A DNA stretch of 64,000 nucleotides. It comes from Protoeuglena noctilucae (lineage: Eukaryota; Chlorophyta; Pedinophyceae; Marsupiomonadales; Marsupiomonadaceae). The DNA lies in the NCBI GenBank assembly GCA_958009085.1, contig OY253669.1, positions 558,001 to 622,000 of the forward strand, in the 5' to 3' direction. The number at the start of each line of letters is the position of its first letter. Position 1 is the first letter of the stretch. This document shows positions 12,991 through 23,750 of this stretch, piece by piece. The position numbers and the translations under genes are program-made. Under the pieces are notes generated by a model, which saw only the letters and a program-made list of their open reading frames with translations, had not been told where the DNA came from and did no database searches.

Positions 12991-14446
12991 TCAAAGCACG
13001 GCGAGGTAGGCCTCCAGCTGTTGGATCTGCCTGCCCTTGGCCTGTATGGCCGACTTGGTGGCCTCCATGGCCCTGTCCAGCTCCTCCTTGTCTGCCGACA
13101 GCTGCGCGTCGTCGCCCCCGTCTCCTGCGGCCAGGCGCGTGGTTCCGTACGTCGGGCCCGGAGAACTCTTCGCCACGCTCGAAAGCATGCCTAAGCAACG
13201 CGGCCTTCACCCGACTTCATCCGCTCTGTCAGCGCCTCAGCGTCCGCCAGCAGCCCCGCGTACTTGCTGTCGAGTACGGCGAGCTCGTCTTCGAGGCTCC
13301 CCAGGACGCCCAGGACCTGCGCCCTGGTCTCGGGGGCGCCCACCTCTTTTGCAGCCCGCAGCCGGGGGTCCCCACAGCCGTCGCGGTGGGCGCGGGAGGC
13401 AGCGCGCAGATGGCCGGGCGCGGGCCTCAAGGTGGCGCCACGGGTGCTCGGCAGCGAGCGCTGCACGCGCTGCACCCCCCCCAGGCGCGCAACGGAGGCG
13501 AGGGAATCGCCTTCGCCCACCCTCAGCACGGGCTGCAGCAGGGCCGTGGCCGACGCGAGCCCCACGTTCTCGAGAGACGGCACAGTCGGATGAGTGCGGA
13601 GGACCGTGTCAGTCATCGCGTCGACGAGGCTGCTGGAGAATGAAAGCACGCACCGCAGCGTCTGCTCCGCACGCTCCAGCTTCTGCAGCACGTCCCGCCG
13701 CAGGGCGCGCTCCCCGTTCGCGCGTCGCAGCGCTGCGGGTGCGGAAGGAGCGACCGGTTGGCGGGGGAACACGGGTCCCTTCCCTTGCACACGTGGGCAC
13801 GCGCCGAACCGCGCCCTTGCCATGGGATGTGGTTTCCCGGGCTTGCTCCATCTCCACCACGTTTCGTTGGATGGCGTCTCTCAGCGTCGCGGCCTCCGCC
13901 AACGAAGCCTGCGCCTCGCCCCTCGCGAGGCAGGCCAGGCTGTCAGCCTGCAGCAGAGGGCGGCAGGGGTCGGTGGAAGGAAAACAAGGCAAGGACAAGT
14001 GGCGCAGGAGAGACCTGCACCCCCTCACCTCGCGTAAGCGTGCTGTCAGCGCCTCAATTTCCTTCTCCTGCTCGCGGCAGCGCTCCTCGGCCCGCCCCTT
14101 CTCCGCTGAAAGACTTGCCACTTGACGTTCCAGCTGTGCAGCCTTCTCGGCCGCTCCTCTGGAGGAACTGTTCTCCTCCACGGCTTTCTGCAAAGCCGTC
14201 TGCATCTCTACCAGCATCTCCCGCATGCGCCTGGCCTCCGCCCGAATCTGCGGGCACAGGAAGTGGGCAGGCGACCGCTCATCGACCGAGGGCGCGCGCG
14301 TGGCCGCCATGGGGCGACCCTCACATCCTCACTTCATCTCTTTCAGCTGCAGTCTTCCGGCTGCGCTCCTGAAGAACCCGGATGGCCTCCGCGGCCGTCT
14401 GGGAAAATGATTCCTGCGCTCGGGGCAACAACGCCAGCGACGCCAT
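12991..14446 (-). CDS. Coiled-coil protein, unrecognised family
   Basis: Exons are 14446-14333, 14247-14029, 13947-13821, 13732-13211 and 13124-12991, giving about 371 residues with all phases matching. Two long coiled coils flank a less ordered centre. The first runs from AERDEIRAEARRMREMLV through QLERQVASLSAEKGRAEER to EKEIEALTARLRE. The last contains LGVLGSLEDELAVLDSKY and SADKEELDRAMEATKSAI and ends LEAYLAVL. The third intron uses a GC donor (CATG|GCAAGG). A structural, spindle, centrosomal or vesicle-tether role is typical of such proteins, but I cannot name one. The start may lie further upstream at 14521. Confidence 0.65.
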
Positions 14447-14774
14447 CGTCGCGCCCCCGATGCGGCCCGCCGCGGCCAATGACGGCGAGTGTCCGCTTCT
14501 CCAGAGCCACGCAAGCAACAAGGGACGTCAACCGTGCGTTCGCGGAGCACCCACGGACGGAGCAAGTGACGCTGCCTCTTCCCGCTTGTCCTGGCCCGTG
14601 GCGACAAAGTTCAGGTTTGGCGGTGGTGAGCATTAGGGGAATGGAATTCAGTGGGGCCCAGGAAGTGCCACATCAAGTGGGGAAATGAGAGAGCCCTACC
14701 CGCCAGAGTGAGTTGTACAATGTCTATCATTTGTTTCGACCAACGCGCGGTCCCCTCATCAGTCACTTTGGAGC
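14447..14774. promoter_or_regulatory. Divergent intergenic region
   Basis: This region lies between the starts of the coiled-coil gene (-) and the small membrane protein gene (+). It contains no convincing coding exon and no motif I can name. Confidence 0.4.
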
Positions 14775-15306
14775 ATGGCGGGGGCTGCAAGGACTCCCAC
14801 TGCGGCGCCAGCCTGGCTGCTGGCCGCGTGCTATGGGTCACTCATTCTCGGCGCGGGTGAGCCCTCTCTCGCGGTAAGGAGCGCGTGACATGAGCTACGT
14901 GACCAGTAACAAACTACTCTCGCAGAGCTGTGCTGCTTGAGCCTCGTCGGCCTCTATATCGTGGCATCGCGCTTGGAAGGGGGCGCGGGGGCTCAGGCAT
15001 CGGCGTTGGCGTCCACCTCGCTCGGCGCGTGGTGGATTAAGGTGAGAACGAGAGGATTAAGACGCTTCATACCGTCGATGTGCCCACCCGGCCGAGTCAC
15101 GTGACCTACCTGGCATATGGATACCACGTGGCGTCCACCTTCCGCAGATGGTCGATTGGAAGCCCATCGTGATGCCGGCGTCGCTGGTGGCTTCGGTCCT
15201 CATGATGGCTCTGCCGGGGGCGCGCCTTCAGGAGCATTTCACGGCAGGCAGGTCCGCAGGGGAGAGGGACGGCGCAAAGGAGGCGGAGAGTAAGAAGAAG
15301 CAATAG
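14775..15306 (+). CDS. Small multi-pass membrane protein with lysine-rich tail
   Basis: Exons are 14775-14856, 14926-15041 and 15148-15306, about 118 residues, with perfect phases. Hydropathy by eye gives three membrane segments: PAWLLAACYGSLILGA, LCCLSLVGLYIVAS and PIVMPASLVASVLMMALPG. The C-terminal 30 residues are charged and end in KKKQ, which resembles a dilysine-type ER retrieval signal. No family recognised; an ER or Golgi membrane protein is a reasonable guess. Its TAG stop is 19 bases from the stop of the convergent RUS gene and lies in the arm of a perfect palindrome. Confidence 0.68.
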
Positions 15307-15320
15307 GGCTAGGCCCTATT
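15302..15320. terminator. Perfect palindrome between two convergent stop codons
   Basis: AATAGGGC, a three-base TAG loop, then GCCCTATT form a perfect 8-bp hairpin. It overlaps the TAG of the membrane-protein gene and lies 5 bases before the RUS stop on the other strand. Being symmetric, it could serve 3'-end formation on both strands; that role is inferred. Confidence 0.55.
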
Positions 15321-15325
15321 GTAGC

Positions 15326-16872
15326 CTAGGCGAGCTGCCACCGGGTGCGCCCGGCCAAAAGGTGAACGTTGTCGTCGGTCACGCGCCAGCCCTTGTCCTC
15401 CAGCTCGGCCACGAAGGCGTCGAAGAGGCCCGCGACTGCCTCATACTCTCGCGCCTCGTCCTGCCACTCCCCACGCCTGCCCTGGAGCAGAACGTAGCAG
15501 TGGAAAAGCCCCGCCAGGCGGTCGAGGCGCGTCCCGCCCTCGCGCAGCAGCACGTACCCCCGCTGGCCGTCCGTGGCAGCCAGGTAACCCCGCGTCGATG
15601 CTGCCGCGTGGCGCGCGATGGCCGCCTCGTCCCCGACGCAGCGAAGGAACTCGCCGCGTGTGCATCCGATGCGCACGCGCGGCTGCAGCACGCCGTCCAG
15701 GCGCAGCACACTCTCCCCCGCGCTGCACGACTCGGGGGTGGGGACGCGTCCCTGCGCCTCAAGCAGCGCCCAGGCGCGCTTGTAGTTGACGGAGGTGATG
15801 CGGAGCTGCTCCAGCGACTTGAGACGCAGCCAGGCGTGAGAGGCGTGCACTGCAACCCACGTGCCGATGACCGTCTCGGGGCCCGGGGCGTCGTCCAAGT
15901 GATGGAGCAGGGCGACACTGCAGGCGACGAGGACGCGGTGGCGTTCGGACATGCCTGCCACGCGCGAGAGTGCCACCGGAGAGGTCCAGCCAGCGCCCCT
16001 CGCCTGCACGCCAGGCCCGTCATCTGCCCCACCACCTCCCACAGCTCCTCCTTCGCCGCCACGTCCCCGACGTTGCCGCGCGAGAAGTGAGTCTGTATGA
16101 CGCGGGAACACGGCCGGGCGACGCCTCTGCCCACGGCGCGCAGGAGTGTTCCCCCGCCAGCGAGTAGCAGGAAAGCATCGGGGTACAGCTGGGCACTGAT
16201 CTCCATGGCCAGACCCCTGCGGGCGCGACGAGGACCCCGTCGCGCAATACGCCGAGGTCGCGTGGCGGGTGCATGGCCCGGCCTCGGGTACGCACATAGT
16301 AGAGACGCCCTCTGCGGCCATGCGCCACAGGCGCGGGTCCTCGTCGATGTGCTCGCCACCCGCCACGCCGACGACCAGGCGGCCCAAGCTGCCGATCCCA
16401 TCCTTCAGCACCCACTTGACCGCCACGCTCGCTGCGACGGTCCCCGCAGGGTCCGCGCCCACCCCAGCCGCCTGCGGGTGACGGCAGGCAGCTCCTCGGG
16501 CGTGCCGGGCACGAGAGCGGGATGTCGGCCATTAGCCAGGTCCAGGGCGCCTGGCCTCCAGCCTCAGCACCTTGCCTTCAGCAATGACGACGTGGTCAGG
16601 CTCGCAGAGACCCAGCCCGTGACGTGCACCGGCAGCGTCGCGAGCTGGTACGGAAGGTAGTCCGATGTGCAGTTGGCGGGCAGGAAGAGGGCCCGCAGAT
16701 CCAACCCCAGCTTTTGGGGCCCTTCTCCGTTCGTCGTGGTGACAACGTTTGTGGCCTCCACCCTCGGCAGCGCAGGGATGCGTGGCCAATCGCGCGACCG
16801 CTTCATCCAGTGCCTCGCCAACGAGCCTCGCCAGCGAACCGGGCTCGTCCGCGCATTTCCTCGCACGCACAT
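15326..16872 (-). CDS. RUS family protein (root UVB sensitive, DUF647)
   Basis: RUS proteins are DUF647 membrane-associated proteins; plant members act in UV-B sensing and early seedling development, partly in plastids. Exons are 16872-16576, 16471-16296, 16216-16010 and 15917-15326, about 423 residues. Family marks are LFLPANCTSDYLPYQL near the start (the LPxGYPxSV region), KWVLKDGIGSLGRLVVG, DPRLWRMAAEG, HFSRGNVGDVAAKEELWE, and AVHASHAWLRLKSLEQLRI. The first intron has a GC donor (AAG|GCAAGG), required to join SLLK to AAGVGADPAG. The N-terminus before the domain is short and the exact start (16872 or an internal Met at 16806) is open. Confidence 0.9.
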
Positions 16873-17275
16873 TGCGACATGAGTCGCACGGCGTCAACAG
16901 AGGGGACCCGGAGGAGGGTTTGGAGTGTAAATAAGCGAATTCGCGCTTGACGTGCCACTTTGTTCGATTCGCCACTTCACATAGGAAAGATGTCAAGGAA
17001 TGCAAGACGCTGAAGGCAAAACCCGCAAGGTTTCGCCGGTGTGGAGTCCTGGAAAGGACGGGTAGGGCAGGGTCAAGCGTGCATGAGAAGCGGTGTCAAA
17101 AACTGTGGCCTCATCGCCCCAGCGATGTCAGAGTCGCGCGACGAAGAGGTCAACGTGCCCAGGCCGGAGCGTTATGACGGGCTGCGCCTCCACCGGCCTG
17201 GGAGGGCGGGGGCGGGACACGTTCGCATGACGTGGGCAGCGTCGCCATGGCTCGGCGGCTGGCCAGGCCCCCAGC
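16873..17275. other. Intergenic region between tandem (-) genes
   Basis: This lies between the RUS start and the cytochrome P450 stop. It should contain the RUS promoter and the P450 3' UTR. No exon or named motif seen. Confidence 0.4.
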
Positions 17276-18869
17276 TCACCTGGCGAACTTAGCACCGAAT
17301 CGCAGCGAGTGGCGCTGCAGGATCATGGCCAGGACGAGAATGCCCTCGAGGAGGGCGAAGCCCGTCCCGATGCAGTTCCGTGGACCAGCGCCGAACGGGA
17401 TGTAGTTGCCGGCAGGGCCCATCCCCGAGCATATGCGGACTGCATTGCCCCCCGCGTCCCGCAGGGCGCCGTCCCAGCGCGAGGGGTCGAAGGAGAGCGG
17501 GTCCTGCCACAGGCGCACGTCCCGGTGCAGCAGGTACGGGCTCAGCAGCGCCGACGTCCCCGCCGCCACGTCAAAGCCCCCGACCTGGACGTCCTCGCGC
17601 GCGCACCTGCCCACGAGGTAGGCCGGCGGCATGAGGCGCATGGACTCGAGCAGCACCGCCTGCACCGTCAGCAGGCGAGTCACGTCCTCGTGCGTGGGCC
17701 CGGACGAGGCGCCGAGCTGCATGACCTCCTCCCTTGCGCGGTCCTGCCACTCGGGATGCCGGGCGAGGAAGAAGCACGACCAGGCAAGCACAATGGCGCT
17801 CGTCTCCTGGCCGGCAATAAGCAGCGTCATGAGCCTGCAGGCATCCTCGGGAAGGGTTGCTGAGGCGTGTGGCCAAGGAAAACCCGTCATATGCGCCGCA
17901 TTCCGGGGGAGGAGATGGCGACGCGCTCAACTCGTCACGCAGGCTTTGATCGTCCATGGACGTGCCGCTGTCGTCAGTTGCGGACAGGAGGCGCGCCATG
18001 AGGTCCCCCTTGGGGGCCGCGGCGCCGGCGGCACGCCTGGCGCGGATCAGACCGTAGACGACGTCATCCAGCTCTGCTACTGCCGCCTTGTACTGCGGGG
18101 GGTGTGGAATACGCCAGCTGCTCTCGAATGGCCACCGAGGGGGCGGCGTCGGCGATGGGTGGGGAATCTGCCAGCTGCTCTCGGATTGCCCCGGGGGGGT
18201 GGGGTGGGCAGGGGCCATCGCACACACCTGGAGGTTCGTGGGCGTCAGGACCGATTCTGGGACGATGAAACCCGATGCGGCGCGCTGTGCGAAGAAAGAG
18301 ACGGCCGTTGCGACCGCCGCCGTGATGCGCTGCGAGTCCGGCCCCTCCAAGTCGGCACCGAACAGCGTCCTCGCGACCACGTCGAGCGTCAGCGCGTTGA
18401 AGTCGTCATACAAATCGCGCACGCCGTCCCGGTGCCATCTTTGGTCCAGGAAGGCGCTGGTGGCGTCGCGGATGGCGGAAGAGTACGAGTGGACGGCGGC
18501 CTCGCGGAAGGCCGGGTTGGCGAGTCGTCGCTGGCGCGCCCACACGTCGCCGTCCGTCACGAGCAGCCCCTGCCCTGCCAAGCTACTCCCCGGGAAGAAG
18601 GCCGTCCCTTGCTTTTGGAAGCTCGCGGCTTTGCTGATGAGCACCTGCTCGATCGCATCACGCCCGCCCACGACGATGACGGGCCGCCCCGCGAGGTTCG
18701 CACCCACCACATCGCCGTTTTCCCGCTGAATGCGCTCCAGCGTGCCGAGGGGGTCCCTCGCTATGGAGATGGCAAGGTCTTGGCTCAGCGCAGGAGGCAG
18801 GGCGCGAGGTGAAGCGCCCCTGCATGCGCGCGTCCGGCGTGCTGCGGCATCCCATCGACGCTGCAGCAT
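17276..18869 (-). CDS. Cytochrome P450 (CYP4/CYP97-like)
   Basis: This is a heme-thiolate monooxygenase; the substrate is unknown. Exons are 18869-18228, 18092-17932 and 17834-17276, about 453 residues. Visible motifs in order are a WARQRRLANPAF C-helix, the I-helix LIAGQETSA, the K-helix ESMR (ExxR), FDPSRWD, and the heme loop FGAGPRNCIG with its axial Cys. The first intron is in frame and carries a duplicated segment. The start is uncertain: a second Met-initiated frame at 19011 reads like a transit peptide (MSSVVALATAVWIGSP) and might be joined by an unseen splice. Resemblance to plastid CYP97 enzymes is suggestive only; I would not assign carotenoid hydroxylation without a tree. Confidence 0.88.
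18093..18227 (-). repeat. Imperfect tandem repeat inside a P450 intron
   Basis: On the plus strand, GCCAGCTGCTCTCG occurs near 18112 and again near 18170, each followed by similar sequence (AATGGCC or GATTGCC). The unit is about 58 bases. The intron is 135 bases and divisible by three, so the repeat can be misread as protein. Confidence 0.7.
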
Positions 18870-19139
18870 CGCGCGGAGGCGCGGCGGGAACCCGGGCGCG
18901 ACGGACTGCTGTGACCGGTGCGCCGAAGCCCCCCTTCAAGCGAGCAACTGCAGCACACACTGACGGCGATCCAATCCAGACTGCCGTTGCGAGGGCGACG
19001 ACGGACGACACGAAGCTATGCTATGCGAGCGCGAGAGACCTGCGGCTGCGTGCCACGGCATCACGCAGGCGGGGTTATGACCACGAGCAACAACCCATCG
19101 CCGCCCCACAGCTGCACGAGCGCGTGCACTATGCCCTTG

Positions 19140-19678
19140 TCACTCGGGCTTCACGGGGATGGCCCGCATGGCGCCACCGTCCAGCTTCTGCCCCGCGCGC
19201 GCCATGGCGTTCCAAGGCGTGGTGCGGTACTCGTGCCAGGCGTCCATGTACGCCAGCGCCAGCTGCAGGGGTGTCAACAGAGACAGATGTGGCACCAAGC
19301 AAATCCGCGCTCTCCTCATGGAACCTGAAGAACGACCCTCCGCAGCGACCCGGAGCTGAAATGCCCCTCACCTTCCGGCACTCCTCCTTGTAGTTCACGC
19401 CGGCGTGGAAGTAGCACTTCTTCATCTTCTCTCGCAAGATCTGAGCGCGTGGCGGCGGCGGCGCGGTCGCGAGCGGGTCCCGTCCTCTGTGCACGGGCGC
19501 GGTCGCCTCGCCCACGGCCCTGCGCGCGGCCCTGTCCGCGCAACACAGCGCAGCGCGTCACCAACGCACTCACCGACAGCTGCTGCACCCGGATGAACCG
19601 CTCCTTCCCCCTCTCCTGCTGCTCACGCCACGCGACGTAGGAGCGGGGCAGCTCCCCCTCCGCGGCCATGTCCGCCAT
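19140..19678 (-). CDS. NDUFB10/PDSW-like subunit of mitochondrial complex I
   Basis: This is an accessory subunit of NADH:ubiquinone oxidoreductase in the mitochondrial inner membrane. Exons are 19678-19574, 19440-19372 and 19262-19140, giving 98 residues with phase-0 junctions. The match to plant PDSW lies in ILREKMKKCYFHAGVNYKEE followed by CRK, with the two conserved cysteines flanking the segment, and in the C-terminal LALAYMDAWHEYRTTPWN. The N-terminus MADMAAEGELPRSYV is acidic and shows no cleavable presequence, as usual for this subunit. It is somewhat shorter than plant homologues. Confidence 0.8.
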
Positions 19679-20573
19679 GGCTCCCCTTCCACCCGGCGTT
19701 CCAGAGCCCGATGATGCTGCGGCTACTGGAATCGGGGCCGCACAGAGGCAAGCGGGGAAGGCAAGCGGGGAAGGGAACTCGATGAACCTCGCGGGCCGCA
19801 GTCCTCCGCACCGATTGCCCGTACGACTGTGCCCGGCATGATTAGAAGCCCGCCCGGCTGCCAGTCTCGCAATGTCAGCAAAACAACTTTTGGTAACCGC
19901 GCGCCGGGCCTTCGAGCACGCGCGTAGAACAGCTCGTATTATTTGTAGATCAGCCAACAGACGTCTCGCTTTTCGCCGGGCCTCGCGAAACCTGGGATGC
20001 ACGGAGTATCTGCGCTTGGCGCCTCCCACGGCGCGAGCGCGAGCTCTCGCTGCCTGTCGCTTGCACATTTGCGGGTGGGGCGACCATGCGTGCAGTGTTC
20101 CGATCCCGCGACGGAGCGTCGAGCATCCCGACTGGGCGCGGAGCCGTGCACGGCGGAGCCGTGGCTCGGCAATGTCGCGCTTCGTGGACGGAGTACTGGC
20201 CCGTTTCGGAACAGGATGCGCGCGGTGGAGGAGCGGGCGGTGGACGCGTCGGGCGCGGACGCGCGGGGGGACGTGGAGTGGCCCGCGGGGCAAGACCAGG
20301 TGCTGCGGGCGCCGCGGCGGATGCCGAACCGCGAAATCTGAAGACGTTGTCGTTCGGTCCGTTGTCGGGGGCCTCCCAGTCTGCACCCGGTCGACGGGGC
20401 ATGTCGAGCATGCCGAGTGCGGGTGGGCCAGGGCCTTAACAGCGGCGAGGCGCCCCCCCCTCCGCCGCAGGAGCCGAACGCGGACGCGGCAGGCGGACAT
20501 GGTATGAGGGAGTCGCTTCTGAAGGCGAGATGGCGCAGGGCCGGCACGTGGGGCCGCCCTCGACGGGCTGGGC
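19679..20573. other. Divergent region, possible 5' exons of the VTT gene
   Basis: This is unusually long for this window. Candidate (+) coding pieces are an ATG at 20218 opening an acidic frame, and a Pro-rich segment near 20445-20505. I could not join them in phase to the exon at 20574. The region should also hold both promoters. Confidence 0.4.
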
Positions 20574-21598
20574 ATGGCAAAGAGCGTGTCCTGCCGGGGC
20601 TGCCCGCAGATCCTTTTGCCATTGATGGGGTTCGGCATCCTCGCGGCTCTGGCGTACGTGGGCCTGTCCAACAAGGAGGCTCTGAAGGGCTTCCTGGAGC
20701 ACTTCACTGACATTGTGGACGACTGGTGCGTGCGGCAGAGGGCCGCAGCGATGCCAACGCCACCCGGCTGCGCGCATGCAGCGTGTGCTTCGTCCTGACC
20801 TTCTCTCGGCAGCTCGTCGCCGCGCAGGGGCGTCATGGGGTACGTGGCGTACATCCTCATGTACGCGGGCCTGGAGGTCCTGGCCCTCCCTGCCATACCA
20901 CTCACCATGACGGCGGGGGCGCTTTTTGGCGTCGGACCGGGCACCATTGCCGTCTCGATCGCCGCCACCCTCGGCGCCTCGATCGCCTTCCTCATCTCAC
21001 GGTACCTGGCCAGGTGACAGACGCGCGGACCTTCACTGCGCCGCAGCTGTTGGGGTGCCGCAGCGCCCGAGTCTCTGAGCCCTGCAGCGCGCGTGCCAGC
21101 CTCCCTCCCACCCCCACCCCCCCGCGCAGGGACCGCGTGCTGCGGCTGGCCAAGGGCAACAAGCAGTTCCTGGCCATGGACCGCGCCATCTCCAAGGACG
21201 GCTTCAAGGTCGTGACGCTCCTGCGCCTCTCCCCGCTCCTCCCCTTCGCCCTCTCCAACTACCTCTACGGCCTCACGTCCGTGGACCTGGGGTCGTACGT
21301 GGCGGGGTCCTGGCTCGGGATGCTCCCGGGGACCTTCGCGTACGTGGCCGCGGGGAGCTATGGGAAGGAGGTGAGTCAACCAGCGAGGCGCAAGGCAGGG
21401 GGGTTTACTGAGGAAGCCCTCCCGCACCGACACGTGGCGGCATGCCCACCGCAGGTCCTGCTCACGGGGGGGAAGCATGCGGGCCCCGAGGTGTGGCAGC
21501 TGGTCTTGGTGGGGGGCTTCACGTTCGGCATCATCGCCTACATCGGGCGACTGGCCAAGGCCGCCATGGCAGAGATCGAGGCCGAGGCGAGCGGCTGA
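20574..21598 (+). CDS. VTT-domain (SNARE-associated/DedA, TMEM41/64-like) membrane protein
   Basis: VTT proteins are multi-pass membrane proteins; eukaryotic members act in ER lipid scrambling and autophagosome formation, and plants have endomembrane and plastid forms. Exons are 20574-20725, 20813-21013, 21130-21370 and 21455-21598, about 245 residues. Family marks are LEVLALPAIPLTMTAGALFG, IAFLISRYLAR, VTLLRLSPLLPFALSNYL, and GSWLGMLPGTFAYV. An N-terminal membrane segment (LLPLMGFGILAALAYVGL) precedes the domain. The start at 20574 is conservative, because the first exon may begin upstream. Which subfamily it belongs to cannot be settled by eye. It may be relevant that ATG2 lies in the same window, but 18 kb away with no operon logic. 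Confidence 0.88.
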
Positions 21599-21805
21599 CC
21601 ACCGCACGGGTGCTGCCACCGGGCGTGGTTTTACCTCATGAGCTCGCCCTCGCCCCATCCCACCCATGTGCAGCGCATGCACCCTTCACGTGTAGTTCTC
21701 TAGCCATCCATCTATCGATGCTCGAGCCGAGCACTGTAGTCGAGCAGCGCCTATCGCCACGATTGGAGAGAAAGAGGGCGAAGAAACTTGCCACCACACT
21801 AACGG

Positions 21806-22160
21806 TCACTTCAAGTGCATGGCCAGGATGTCTGGGCTGCCGCGCATGACGTGGCACTTGATGGTCTCGAGGCCCAGCCGCTGGCACGCCTCGAACCTGT
21901 GACAGCCGCTGAAGTTGTAATACACCCCGTCCACCTCGATGACGTCGATGGGGACCTGGGCAGGAGCGGGATGCAGGCCTCATGAGCGAGGTCCGTCTCG
22001 TCGCGCACGTGCCAGGGAAACCGGCAGCGGTCCTCGCCTGCTGGCCGATCTCCGCGATCGATTCCATCAGGCTCTTCACTTTGGCCTCGTCGTTCGTACG
22101 AGTGCCGTCGAGTGGCCTCCGGATCTCTGTCAGGGGCAACACGACGACGCGGCGCGACAC
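21806..22160 (-). CDS. SRX1: Sulfiredoxin
   Basis: Sulfiredoxin uses ATP to reduce the cysteine sulfinic acid of over-oxidised 2-Cys peroxiredoxin. Exons are 22160-22038 and 21955-21806, giving 90 residues. The fold is complete: LTEIRRPLDGTRTNDEAKV, LMESIAEIGQQ, then VPIDVIEVDGVYYNFSGCHR with the catalytic Cys in SGCHR, and RLGLETIKCHVMRG. The single intron has a GC donor (CAG|GCGAGG). As modelled the protein starts directly at the domain, so it would be cytosolic. Plant homologues are plastid-targeted, so an upstream exon carrying a transit peptide may be missing. Confidence 0.93.
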
Positions 22161-22738
22161 GCGGGGGACTCTGCGGGCTCGGTGTGCATGGCACGTCCAT
22201 CGAGTTGCTCAGCAGTGGAGGGCCCACTGCTGAGCAACCACTGCTGCTCTGGCCAGGGCGAGCACCGAGGCACCCCCACTGAGCCTCACCTCCGGTACCT
22301 CCCCTTCGCGTCCACAGCGCTAGCAGCCACAACCGCACGCATAACGGGGAGCGCCGGATGGTTCGGACTCTCTAGTTGGGCGGCTGATGATGATGAGAAA
22401 TTCAACAGACGAGGGGTGCTATGACTCTTGGGCGGCTGGATTTACTCGAGCTGGAATGCCACTTCTACCTGATAAGACTCGAAGAGACCAAGAAGGGCGA
22501 CTGTAGAGTCAAGAGTTTAGAATCCAGAGTTTAGAAGGGGTAGTACCCTAAAACCCTAAACGCGCAAGAACTTTCTTAAAAGGCCAAATCTAGAGAAGTG
22601 CCGGCGGCGTGCACCCGCCAAGTAACTCTTTGGTACTTCACGGATCGTCTCAGGGAGTCCGCTACTCGATTGCTGACCGTGTTCCCGCCAGCTCTGTCCC
22701 GCCCACTGCTGGGGCCCTTGAACGCATCGCCTGGGCGC
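22161..22738. promoter_or_regulatory. Divergent intergenic region with telo-box
   Basis: The part from 22390 to 22600 is clearly AT-richer than the window. CCCTAAAACCCTAAA lies at 22546-22560, a double plant-type telomere motif (telo-box AAACCCTAA). Near-repeats of AGAGTTTAGA occur at 22511-22535. In plants, telo-boxes mark promoters of translation and replication genes; that it acts here is inferred. Confidence 0.55.
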
Positions 22739-23618
22739 ATGGCCCCGTCCGGCCAGGGGCGGGACGAGGAGGGCCAGGTCCTCCGTCAGCGTCTACCGTT
22801 CTACAGGTTTCCGGGTGAGGGGACCTGTCGCGGTGCGAGTAAACGCACGACGCATGCAAGCAGTGCTTCTGCCTCGAGCCTGCGCCTTGCCGCGCTGCGA
22901 CGAGTTTGCGCGCCAGCGAAGTTGATAACGGCAAGTTGAAGCCCTCGTCTCTTCGCGCGCAGAGCTCGCGAACCTGCGGACGGACGAGCTCCCATCCATG
23001 AGCATGTCGACCTCGGCGCAGTGGGGGCAGGACCCGGTGGACGCGTTCCGGTCCACTGTCTTGAAACCTCGAAGAGGCCGCAATTGCATGCCCGTGGACG
23101 AGGGGAGCGGCGCAGCTGCGGCACGGCGGCCGGCACACCCACGGGAGCGCGCCCCCTTCCGGCCGGCAAATCCATACCAGGCCCGCAAGGATGTCTCACG
23201 CAAGCCTGCCGAGTCGTTCATCAGCCTTGAGAGCCCATATTTGCTGGAGCACGAGCAGGTTAGGACTTGTCTGCTTAAGTGCGCACGCGTCGCTGCACAC
23301 ATTCCGCAGCTCTCACACAAGGCTTTCTGTGGATCTTCGCAGTACGTCCATGACGTCGTGCATGACACGAGGAAGTCGATGGGTCCGTTCCACCCGTCCT
23401 CCGCGGCTCAGGCCCGGGAGTCCATACGCCTGGACGTGTATCTGACGTCGGCCGACGAGACGACCAAGCTGGCTGAGCGCATTGCCACCCGGCAGAGGGC
23501 GGCGAAGAACATGCGGGACTTCCTGTCGACGACGGGCCGGGTGACGGGCCGCGGGCACGCGAAGGCCGCGGGGGAGGAGGGCCACGTCGCGCCTGCTTCC
23601 AAGGTGCCCGTCGGATGA
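22739..23618 (+). CDS. Unrecognised soluble protein
   Basis: No family recognised. Exons are 22739-22814 and 22963-23618, joined in phase 1, about 243 residues. It begins MAPSGQGRDEEGQVLRQR and continues into a stretch with RLPFYRFPELANLRTDEL. The second half contains NPYQARKDVSRKPAESFI, AFCGSSQYVHDVVHDTRK and a helical LAERIATRQRAAKNMRDFL. A 51-base segment at 23259-23309 is bounded by GTTAGG and CCGCAG and is divisible by three, so it could be an extra intron or coding. There is no signal peptide or membrane segment. Pattern and size resemble small cytoskeletal or ciliary proteins, but this is only an impression. Confidence 0.55.
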
Positions 23619-23750
23619 CTCACAGGGGAAGGTCCACGTGGGAGCTCACGTCGCGAGGCGCTCGTCCTTGCACGTAGTTTAGGTCCCTGCCGACTATCGC
23701 GGTTAGATGCCTGCCGGTTCCTGAGCGTTGCAGCATTGAACCCGTAAACC

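Noticed and set aside
13125-13210. A 20-base intron ending at a TTAG acceptor in the coiled-coil gene.
   Set aside because: Too short; the same donor with the GCCGCAG acceptor gives an 86-base intron in the correct phase.
19316-21682. Long (-) open frame of 788 codons.
   Set aside because: It runs through NDUFB10 introns and the antisense of the VTT gene; no family features. It only shares a frame with the first NDUFB10 exon.
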